Position numbers and translations under genes: made by a program
Origin: Rhodoferax sp. UBA4409
Lineage (GTDB): Bacteria; Pseudomonadota; Gammaproteobacteria; Burkholderiales; Burkholderiaceae_C
Reading direction: 5' to 3'
DNA: 10,553 nucleotides
Assembly: GCA_002390825.1 (NCBI GenBank)
Contig: DGQR01000192.1
Coordinates: 1-10,553, forward strand
Shown: positions 1-5,369 of the stretch, piece by piece
Numbering within the stretch: the stretch's first letter is position 1
Layout: each line of letters opens with the position of its first letter
The notes under the pieces: generated by a model
The model's database searches: none
The model's input: the letters and a program-made list of their open reading frames with translations, nothing else
What the model was told of the DNA's origin: nothing

Positions 1-606
1 GATGCTGGCCGCCACATCGCCACTGACCACACCGTTGTGCAGCATGGGGATGCTGGCGCAGCCGATCATGGTGTCGAGCTGGTTGCGCACCATGAACTCT
101 GCCAAAGCGCCCCAGAGTGCCATGATGACGCCGCCATGGCGGTGATCCGGGTGCACACAGCTGCGCCCCAACTCGACCATGCGCTCACGCAAAGAGCGCA
201 GGCGGGTCAAATCGAACTCAGTGTCGCTATAAAAGCTGCCTACGCGCTTGGCCTGGGTCGGCGTCAGCACCCGGTAGGTGCCAATCACTTGGCCGGTGGC
301 CTGGTCGCGCACCAGCAAATGCTCGCAGTAGTTGTCAAACAAATCGACATCGTGGCCGGGCAATGGGGTGTTCAAGCGGGCGCCCATTTCACCGGCAAAC
401 ACATCAAACCGCAGGCGTTGGGCCGCGCGCACTTCATCTTGGTGGCGCGCCCACTGCACTTCAATGCCGGAGGCCGGGCGCTCTTGCGGCGCAGCGCTGC
501 GGATGAGCAACGGGGCGACAGGCGACATCACTGCCGCGATGGCAGGGGCCTGAATGGTGGGGGAAGCGAGGGTAGGTGTCGTCTGGGCGGCAGCGAGGTG
601 TGTCAT
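1..606 (-). CDS. OlsB-like GNAT N-acyltransferase (ornithine lipid synthesis), 3' end outside window
   Basis: The - strand is open for 202 codons from ATG at 606 to the window edge, so the C-terminus is missing. The start has a strong ribosome site (AGAAGGGGAGA) a few bases upstream. After a low-complexity Ala/Pro/Thr-rich leader of about 45 residues, the protein carries the pattern of the OlsB/hemolysin-like acyltransferase family (Acetyltransf_5): RLRFDVFAGEMGA, then DVDLFDNYCEHLLVRD, GTYRVL, FYSDTEFDL, and MVELGRSCVHPDHR followed by ALWGALAEF and GCASIPMLH. Known members transfer a 3-hydroxyacyl group from acyl carrier protein to ornithine, giving lyso-ornithine lipid at the inner membrane; a second enzyme (OlsA) completes the lipid. 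No olsA is visible. The gene is divergent from arsR and probably unrelated to it in function. The family is clear; the exact acyl acceptor is inferred. Confidence 0.8.
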   Translation of the reverse strand, partial: MTHLAAAQTTPTLASPTIQAPAIAAVMSPVAPLLIRSAAPQERPASGIEVQWARHQDEVRAAQRLRFDVFAGEMGARLNTPLPGHDVDLFDNYCEHLLVRDQATGQVIGTYRVLTPTQAKRVGSFYSDTEFDLTRLRSLRERMVELGRSCVHPDHRHGGVIMALWGALAEFMVRNQLDTMIGCASIPMLHNGVVSGDVAASI

Positions 607-672
607 TGTTCTCCCCTTCTGTGAGTGCGGTTTCAATGAGCCTGAAGTGTGGAAAACCGCCGTGACCCGACC

Positions 673-701
673 GTGGCAGTTGCATGAAGTTTTCGTGACA
701 G
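673..701 (-). promoter_or_regulatory. candidate Pho-box-like direct repeat upstream of olsB-like gene
   Basis: Read on the - strand, three 7-base units recur every 11 bases: CTGTCAC (701-695), ACTTCAT (690-684) and CTGCCAC (679-673), separated by 4-base spacers. The PhoB site is CTGTCAT-type units with 4-base spacers, and ornithine lipid genes are phosphate-regulated in several bacteria. The first and third units fit well and the middle one only partly. No good -10 box lies at the expected distance, so this is a hypothesis. Confidence 0.3.
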
Positions 702-720
702 GCCACCCGCCACGGCTTTT

Positions 721-755
721 GGTTCAACATTTCAAGTAATATTGAAATATGAACC
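721..755 (+). promoter_or_regulatory. arsR promoter/operator: AT-rich inverted repeat over the arsR start codon
   Basis: A perfect inverted repeat ATTTCAA (729-735), six bases, TTGAAAT (742-748) ends immediately before the arsR ATG at 749. Outer arms GGTTC (721-725) and GAACC (751-755) extend the symmetry with a one-base offset. The spacer contains TAATAT (737-742), a good -10 box, which would place the transcription start at or very near the A of the ATG. Site type and position fit an ArsR operator controlling its own operon. No Shine-Dalgarno sequence precedes the start. Confidence 0.6.
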
Positions 756-1102
756 AAGCCACCGAAACTACTGCCGACGAAGCCCTGACCCTGAAGGCCT
801 TGACCGCCCTCGCCCAAGCTCAGCGCTTGCGCATCTTCAAGGCGCTGGTGGTAGCCGGGCAAGACGGCTTGACGCCCGGCGTGCTGGCCGAGCAACTCGG
901 CTCCACACCCAGCGGCTTGTCGTTTCACCTCAAAGAGCTGGCCCACTCCGGCCTGATTGACAGCGAACAACGCGGCCGCAACCTGATCTACCGCGCCAAC
1001 TTCGCCCGGATGAATGGCGTGCTGGCCTACCTGACCGAACACTGCTGCCAAGGCGCTAGCTGCGAAGTGAGCACCACAGCCGGTGCTTGCACCACCTGCT
1101 AG
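749..1102 (+). CDS. arsR: ArsR-family arsenite-responsive repressor
   Basis: A 117-residue winged-helix protein of the ArsR/SmtB family. It is expected to bind DNA as a dimer upstream of its own operon and release when As(III) (or Sb(III)) binds. The helix-turn-helix covers about residues 42-65 (TPGVLAEQLG, then PSGLSFHLKEL), followed by the wing (GLIDSEQRGRNLIYR). The ELCVCDL arsenite site of plasmid R773/pI258 ArsR is absent from the DNA-recognition helix. The C-terminus instead has Cys99, Cys100, Cys105, Cys114 and Cys117. This resembles the Acidithiobacillus ferrooxidans type, where two adjacent cysteines and one a few residues later bind As(III). The ATG sits right against the operator with no ribosome site, and no in-frame start lies upstream. 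It is the first gene of the ars operon, followed by a 107-base gap holding a repeat and then arsC. Confidence 0.9.
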   Translation: MNQATETTADEALTLKALTALAQAQRLRIFKALVVAGQDGLTPGVLAEQLGSTPSGLSFHLKELAHSGLIDSEQRGRNLIYRANFARMNGVLAYLTEHCCQGASCEVSTTAGACTTC

Positions 1103-1121
1103 CGGTATCGGAGCCAAATCG

Positions 1122-1170
1122 GCCTCTAGCCCCCATAGATATTGCGCAAGCAGCTACTAAATTCATAGCA
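1122..1170 (+). repeat. dispersed short repeat, copy 1 (arsR-arsC gap)
   Basis: The 28-base core at 1143-1170 reads TGCGCAAGCAGCTACT, then AAATTC, then ATAGCA. It matches copy 2 (1973-2000) at 24 of 28 positions and the reverse complement of copy 3 (5302-5329) at 21 of 28. Similarity to copy 3 continues upstream as GCCTCTAGCCCCC..., so the unit is about 49 bases and 34 of 49 positions agree. It lies inside the transcribed ars operon, in the only sizeable gap between its genes. The core carries AGCAGCT plus ATAGCA but no strong hairpin or T-tract, so it is not an obvious terminator. Confidence 0.7.
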
Positions 1171-1209
1171 AAAACTTCACATCACCTTCCACTCACCAAG
1201 GAACCCACC

Positions 1210-1710
1210 ATGTCTGCCAAACCCATCAATGTGCTCTTTTTGTGTACCCACAACTCGGCCCGCAGCATCCTGGCTGAAGCTACGCTAACCCACATAGGTG
1301 GCGGCCGCTTTCAAGGCTTCTCGGCCGGCAGCAGCCCGCGCGAGAACCAGCAGCCGAACCCCATCGGCCTGCAAACCCTGCGCAATGCCGGTATCAGCAC
1401 CGAGGGCCTGCGCAGCAAAAGCTGGGACGAATTCGCCCTGCCCGACGCACCGCACATGGACCTGATCATCACCGTCTGCGACAACGCCGCAGGCGAAGTC
1501 TGCCCCTTCTGGCCGGGCAAACCTGCCACCGCCCACTGGGGCTATGCCGACCCGTCTGCCGGGGATGGCACAGATGCTGAAAAAGCAGCAGCCTTCCAAC
1601 TCACGTTGCATGCGATCCGCCGCCGATTGGACCTGCTGGTGAATTTGCCGGATGAGAAACTCGACGCCATGGTGCTCCAGCGCACAGCCAAGGAGTTGGC
1701 AACAGCATGA
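1210..1710 (+). CDS. arsC: Arsenate reductase, low-molecular-weight phosphatase (thioredoxin-linked) type
   Basis: The 166-residue protein reduces As(V) to As(III) in the cytoplasm using a cascade of three cysteines regenerated by thioredoxin. The phosphatase-like P-loop CTHNSAR (CX5R, residues 12-18) directly follows the first beta strand (INVLFL). The two resolving cysteines are Cys90 (ITVCDNA) and Cys98 (EVCPFWPG), followed by HWGYADPS, which holds the general-acid Asp114 typical of this fold. Length and motifs fit the family. The frame is open further upstream to 1087, but ATG 1210 is chosen because AAGGAA lies six bases before it and the protein then begins right at the phosphatase fold. 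Its stop overlaps the aquaporin start (ATGA), implying coupled translation. A second, unrelated arsenate reductase is encoded at 2411. Confidence 0.92.
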   Translation: MSAKPINVLFLCTHNSARSILAEATLTHIGGGRFQGFSAGSSPRENQQPNPIGLQTLRNAGISTEGLRSKSWDEFALPDAPHMDLIITVCDNAAGEVCPFWPGKPATAHWGYADPSAGDGTDAEKAAAFQLTLHAIRRRLDLLVNLPDEKLDAMVLQRTAKELATA

Positions 1711-2414
1711 GCGAACCGACTCCACTGCCAAAGCAACTGCTTGCAGAGTTCACAGGCACCGCCGCCCTGCTCTGCGCCGTCATAGGCTCGGGCATCATGG
1801 CCCAGCGCATCAGCGGCGGGAACGACGGCGTGGCCCTGCTAGCCAACACCCTGGCCACCGTGTTCGCCCTCTATGTGCTGATTGAAAGCTTGGGGCCGGT
1901 GAGCGGGGCGCACTTCAACCCGCTGGTCACCTTGGTGATGTGGTCAAAAGGGCAGCTGGCGCACGCCAATAGTGCGCAAGCAGCTACTCTTTTTATAGCA
2001 GCTCAACTCTCAGGTGCAGTGGCCGGAGCGGCCCTGGCCAACGCCATGTTTGAGCTGCCCCTGCTGCACTTCAGCCAGCACCTGCGCGGCGGCTGGGACG
2101 CTGCGGGCCAGTTCACCGGCTGGGGCCAATGGGTAGCAGAGGCCGTGGCCACCGGGGGGTTGCTGTTCACCATCTTGCGCGCCCCCGAAGGGAAAGCCCC
2201 TGCGCTGGTGGCCTGCTACATCGGTGCGGCCTACTGGTTCACCGCCAGCACCTCGTTTGCCAACCCGGCGGCCGTCATGGGCCGCATGTTCAGCGACACC
2301 TTCGCCGGCATCGCCCCGGCCAGTGCGCTCGGCTTTGTGCTGGCGCAAACCGTGGGCGCTGCGCTGGGCGTAGCCTTGGCCCAAGCACTTTCCCCCAAAA
2401 AGACCTCTGTATGA
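1707..2414 (+). CDS. aqpS: MIP/aquaporin-family channel of the ars operon (AqpS-like)
   Basis: A 235-residue major intrinsic protein with the hydrophobic pattern of six helices and two half-helices in the inner membrane. The first half-loop is SGAHFNPL (Asn71-Pro72-Leu73) rather than the usual NPA; the second is SFANPA (Asn186-Pro187-Ala188) followed by AVMGR, so the Arg that normally follows NPA directly is displaced to residue 193. Aquaporins inside ars operons, first described as Sinorhizobium meliloti AqpS, let As(III) made by ArsC leave the cell down its gradient. That is the inferred role, supported by position: 4-base ATGA overlaps with the arsC genes on both sides. A glycerol or water facilitator is a less likely alternative. 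Residues 89-98 are encoded by repeat copy 2. The aqpS symbol is assigned from context. Confidence 0.85.
   Translation: MSEPTPLPKQLLAEFTGTAALLCAVIGSGIMAQRISGGNDGVALLANTLATVFALYVLIESLGPVSGAHFNPLVTLVMWSKGQLAHANSAQAATLFIAAQLSGAVAGAALANAMFELPLLHFSQHLRGGWDAAGQFTGWGQWVAEAVATGGLLFTILRAPEGKAPALVACYIGAAYWFTASTSFANPAAVMGRMFSDTFAGIAPASALGFVLAQTVGAALGVALAQALSPKKTSV
1973..2000 (+). repeat. dispersed short repeat, copy 2, in frame inside the aquaporin gene
   Basis: The core TGCGCAAGCAGCTACT is identical to copy 1 (16 of 16), followed by CTTTTT and ATAGCA. It agrees with copy 1 at 24 of 28 and with the reverse complement of copy 3 at 24 of 28. It is translated as part of residues 89-98 (SAQAATLFIA) at the start of a membrane helix. 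Only the core is preserved; the outer half of the repeat seen in copies 1 and 3 is not recognisable. Confidence 0.65.
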
Positions 2415-2830
2415 CCATCACCATTTTTCACAACCCCGCCTGCGGCACCTCGCGCAACACCTTGGCCATGATCCGCAACAGCGGCGTGGAGCCCACGGTC
2501 ATTGAATACCTCCAAACCCCACCCACCAAGGCCCGCCTGCAAGAGTTGCTGGCCGCTATGGGCACCGGCCCCCGCGAGCTGCTGCGCGAAAAAGGCACAC
2601 CCTATGCCGAGCTGGATCTGGCGAACGAGAAGTGGACCGACGACGAGCTGCTGGACTTCATGCTGGCCCACCCCATCCTCATCAACCGCCCCGTGGTGGA
2701 AACGCCCTTGGGCACCCGCCTGTGCCGCCCGTCCGAGCTGGTGCTGGACATCCTGCCCCAGGCCCAGAAAGCCGCCTTCACCAAAGAAGACGGCGAAGCG
2801 GTGGTGAACGACAAAGGCCAACGTGTCTGA
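2411..2830 (+). CDS. arsC: Arsenate reductase, glutaredoxin-dependent (R773) type
   Basis: A 139-residue protein that aligns along its whole length with plasmid R773 ArsC as I recall it. It has the active-site loop HNPACGTSRNT with nucleophile Cys11 and the arsenate-binding arginines Arg59 (ELLREK), Arg93 (ILINRPVV) and Arg106 (GTRLCRPSE), each one position before the R773 numbering (12, 60, 94, 107). The end KEDGEAVVNDKG is also typical. It reduces As(V) to As(III) with glutathione and glutaredoxin. ATG 2411 overlaps the aquaporin stop by 4 bases, and the gene's end overlaps arsH by 8 bases. It belongs to a different fold (ArsC/Spx-like, thioredoxin superfamily) from the arsC at 1210, so the operon carries two independent routes to As(III). 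Confidence 0.95.
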   Translation: MTITIFHNPACGTSRNTLAMIRNSGVEPTVIEYLQTPPTKARLQELLAAMGTGPRELLREKGTPYAELDLANEKWTDDELLDFMLAHPILINRPVVETPLGTRLCRPSELVLDILPQAQKAAFTKEDGEAVVNDKGQRV

Positions 2831-3542
2831 TTTGCTGAGCGCCCTGCCCCAGCTGGAGGCCGCGCACTTCCGCCTGCCGGATGCCGCCGCGCTGCGCCCT
2901 GTGCCGTCAACCCACGCGCCCCGCATTGCGCTGCTCTATGGGTCGTTGCGGCCCCGGTCGTTTAGCCGGCTGCTGACCGAAGAAGCCGCACGCCTGCTCC
3001 AAGCCATGGGCGCCGAGACCCGTATCTTCAACCCCAGCGGCCTGCCCCTACCCGATGACGCGCCCGACACCCATCCCAAGGTACAAGAACTGCGCGCGCT
3101 GACGCAGTGGTCCGAGGGCATGGTCTGGACATCGCCCGAGCGGCACGGCGCCATGACCGGCATCATGAAAGCGCAGATCGACTGGATTCCACTCAACAGC
3201 GGCGCGGTGCGCCCCACCCAAGGCAAGACGCTGGCAGTCATGCAAGTGAGCGGCGGCTCGCAGAGCTTTAACGCCGTGAACCAGATGCGCGTGCTCGGCC
3301 GCTGGATGCGTATGGTCACCATCCCCAACCAGAGCTCGGTGGCCAAGGCCTTCATGGAATTCGGCGACGACGACCGCATGAAGCCGTCAAGCTACTTTGA
3401 CCGCGTGGTCGATGTAATGGAAGAGCTGATGAAGTTCACTCTGCTCACCCGCGATGCGTCCGACTACCTGGTGGACCGCTACTCGGAGCGCAAAGAGAGC
3501 GCTGAGCAACTGATGAAGCGGGTGAATCAGCGTAGCCTGTAA
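2823..3542 (+). CDS. arsH: ArsH, NADPH-dependent FMN oxidoreductase for organoarsenicals
   Basis: A 239-residue flavodoxin-like protein. The FMN phosphate loop is LLYGSLRPRSFS (Gly40-Ser48). The ArsH-specific stretch WTSPERHGAMTGIMKAQIDW begins at residue 102, and GKTLAVMQVSGGSQSFN and MRMVTIPNQSSVAKAF follow, both characteristic of the family. Purified ArsH proteins oxidise trivalent methyl- and aryl-arsenicals to the less toxic pentavalent forms; some also reduce quinones or azo dyes. The start is taken as GTG 2823, with AAAGG five bases upstream, giving an 8-base overlap with arsC; the usual ~35-residue leader before the flavin domain supports it. The gene ends three bases before arsA. ArsH next to an aquaporin and arsC also occurs in the S. 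meliloti ars operon. Confidence 0.93.
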   Translation: MSDLLSALPQLEAAHFRLPDAAALRPVPSTHAPRIALLYGSLRPRSFSRLLTEEAARLLQAMGAETRIFNPSGLPLPDDAPDTHPKVQELRALTQWSEGMVWTSPERHGAMTGIMKAQIDWIPLNSGAVRPTQGKTLAVMQVSGGSQSFNAVNQMRVLGRWMRMVTIPNQSSVAKAFMEFGDDDRMKPSSYFDRVVDVMEELMKFTLLTRDASDYLVDRYSERKESAEQLMKRVNQRSL

Positions 3543-3545
3543 ACC

Positions 3546-5318
3546 ATGAACGCACTTCAGCTCCTGCAACACCCCACCCGCCACCTTTTCTTCACCGGCA
3601 AGGGGGGCGTGGGCAAAACCTCGCTGTCCACCGCCTGCGCGATTGCGCTGGCCGACAGCGGCAGAAAAGTGCTGCTGGTGAGCACCGATGCGGCGAGCAA
3701 TCTGGACGAGATGCTGGGCATCACCTTGGCCAACACCCCGGTGCCGGTGCCTGGTGTGACCGGCTTGTCGGTGCTCAACATCGACCCTGATAACGCGGCC
3801 CACAGCTACCGCGCCCGCGTACTGGCCCAAATGGACCCGGCCAGTACCGAGGCCGAGCGCAGCCAGGTACAAGAGCAGCTCTCCGGCGCCTGCACCACCG
3901 ACATTGCCGCGTTTGACGAATTCGCCAACCTGCTCAGCGGCGATGAGGCAGACTTTGACCATGTGGTGTTTGACACCGCGCCCACCGGCCACACCCTGCG
4001 CCTCCTGAGCCTGCCCAAGGCCTGGACCGGTTTTCTGGCGGACAACGACCGGGGCGCGTCCTGCCTGGGGCCGCACTCGGGCCTGAAGATGCACGAAGCC
4101 CGCTTTGCCCAAGCGCTGCAGACCTTGAGTGACCCGGCGCAAACCACCGTAGTGCTGGTCACCCGGCCGGATGTGGGTGCGATTGCCGAGGCCGCGCGCA
4201 CCTCGCTGGAGCTGCAAGACCTCGGGCTGCACAACCAGCGTTTGGCCATCAATGGTGTGTTCCATGCCAGCGTGGCGGGCGATGCGGTGGCGACGGCTTT
4301 TGAAGCACTGGGTGCCCAAGCCTTGGCCGCTATGCCCACGCACTTGCAGGCCTTGCCGCAAGACCGCATTGCCCTGCGGGCGTTTGACACCGTGGGCCTG
4401 TCTGCTCTGCGCGCACTTCTGTCAACCGTAGAACCGGTAGCTCAGGTGCAACCGGCACCGGAGCATGCAGGCGTCCACCCTACCCATACCCTCTCCGCGC
4501 TGACCGACGCCCTGGCCGCACCGGGCCGTGGGCTCATCATGGTCATGGGCAAAGGCGGTGTGGGCAAAACCACCATTGCCGCTGCCATTGCCGCAGGGCT
4601 GGTGCAACGCGGTCACTCGGTGCACCTGAGCACCACCGACCCCGCCGACCATCTGCAAGTGACGGTAAATGGCAGCCTGACCGGCCTCCAGGTGGACCGC
4701 ATTGACCCCAAGGCCGAGACTGAAAAGTACATCGCCAAAGTGATGGCGGCCAAGTCACCCAGCTTGGATGCTGAGGGCATTGCCCTGCTACGCGAAGACT
4801 TGCAGTCGCCCTGCACGGAAGAGGTGGCCGTGTTCCACGCGTTCTCGCGCATCGTCTCAGAGGCGCGCAGTGCCTTCGTGGTACTGGACACTGCGCCCAC
4901 CGGCCACAGCCTGCTGCTGATGGACGCCACCGGCGCCTACCACCGCCAGATGCTGCGCGAGTACGGCGATGCCAACCCCGGCCGCCTTGTCACTCCTCTG
5001 ATGCGCCTGCAAGACCCCGACCACACCAAAATCGTGCTGGTCACGCTGCCCGAAATCACTCCGGTGTCGCAAGCGGCCGCGCTGCAGGACGACCTGCGCC
5101 GCGCCAAGATTGAGCCCTTTGCGTGGGTCATCAACAAAAGCATGGTCGCGGCGGGCACCCACGATCCGCTGTTGGCGGCACGACTCGCCGGGGAAGAAAA
5201 ACAGATGGCCCGGATTGCCCACGGTCTGTCACAACACAGCTATGTCGTGCCCTGGATGGCCGAGCGCCCGGTGGGACTTGCTGCGCTGGGGTCGTTGACC
5301 ACGCTATCAAAAGAATAG
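3546..5318 (+). CDS. arsA: ArsA arsenite-stimulated ATPase, two-domain form
   Basis: A 590-residue cytoplasmic ATPase with two homologous halves. A1 has P-loop GKGGVGKTS (from Gly18) and the signature DTAPTGHTLRLL (Asp143). A2 has P-loop GKGGVGKTT (from Gly335) and DTAPTGHSLLLM (Asp448). The three metalloid-site cysteines are present at Cys116, Cys173 and Cys423, matching Cys113, Cys172 and Cys422 of R773 ArsA, so both nucleotide and As(III)/Sb(III) sites look intact. In known systems ArsA energises the ArsB (or Acr3) arsenite pump and takes As(III) from the ArsD chaperone. Neither a pump nor arsD is encoded in this window; the operon's only membrane protein is the aquaporin. The gene starts three bases after arsH without a clear ribosome site, so translation is probably coupled. 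The last codons and stop (TAG 5316-5318) lie inside repeat copy 3. Confidence 0.94.
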   Translation: MNALQLLQHPTRHLFFTGKGGVGKTSLSTACAIALADSGRKVLLVSTDAASNLDEMLGITLANTPVPVPGVTGLSVLNIDPDNAAHSYRARVLAQMDPASTEAERSQVQEQLSGACTTDIAAFDEFANLLSGDEADFDHVVFDTAPTGHTLRLLSLPKAWTGFLADNDRGASCLGPHSGLKMHEARFAQALQTLSDPAQTTVVLVTRPDVGAIAEAARTSLELQDLGLHNQRLAINGVFHASVAGDAVATAFEALGAQALAAMPTHLQALPQDRIALRAFDTVGLSALRALLSTVEPVAQVQPAPEHAGVHPTHTLSALTDALAAPGRGLIMVMGKGGVGKTTIAAAIAAGLVQRGHSVHLSTTDPADHLQVTVNGSLTGLQVDRIDPKAETEKYIAKVMAAKSPSLDAEGIALLREDLQSPCTEEVAVFHAFSRIVSEARSAFVVLDTAPTGHSLLLMDATGAYHRQMLREYGDANPGRLVTPLMRLQDPDHTKIVLVTLPEITPVSQAAALQDDLRRAKIEPFAWVINKSMVAAGTHDPLLAARLAGEEKQMARIAHGLSQHSYVVPWMAERPVGLAALGSLTTLSKE

Positions 5319-5350
5319 CTGCTCGCGCATATTCAACGAGGGCCAGATGC
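5302..5350 (-). repeat. dispersed short repeat, copy 3 (inverted), across the arsA stop codon
   Basis: Read on the - strand, the core 5329-5302 is TGCGCGAGCAGCTATT, then CTTTTG, then ATAGCG: 24 of 28 identical to copy 2 and 21 of 28 to copy 1. Similarity to copy 1 continues out to 5350 (GCATCTGGCCCTC against GCCTCTAGCCCCC). On the + strand it supplies the final ArsA codons and the TAG stop. Confidence 0.65.
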
Positions 5351-5369
5351 AGTTTTTATTTAAAAACTG
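5350..5369. terminator. possible weak bidirectional terminator between arsA and the convergent ORF
   Basis: Inverted repeat CAGTTTTT, four bases, AAAAACTG lies in the convergent gap after arsA, 32 bases past its stop. It is symmetric, giving an A-rich and a T-rich arm on either strand, but it has almost no GC pairs and would fold weakly. It also contains the TAA stop of the - strand membrane-protein gene (5360-5362). Confidence 0.3.

Noticed and set aside
37..624. Long + strand open frame opposite the olsB-like gene
   Set aside because: It is antisense to a clear family member, with a low-complexity His/Ala/Gly-rich translation, no ribosome site and no recognisable domain.
1087..1209. N-terminal extension of the phosphatase-type arsC (41 codons)
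   Set aside because: It would overlap arsR, run through the repeat, and add residues before the fold; the ribosome site sits before ATG 1210.
3387..4361. 324-codon - strand open frame opposite arsA
   Set aside because: It is antisense to the conserved ArsA ATPase and its composition is typical of a high-GC shadow frame.
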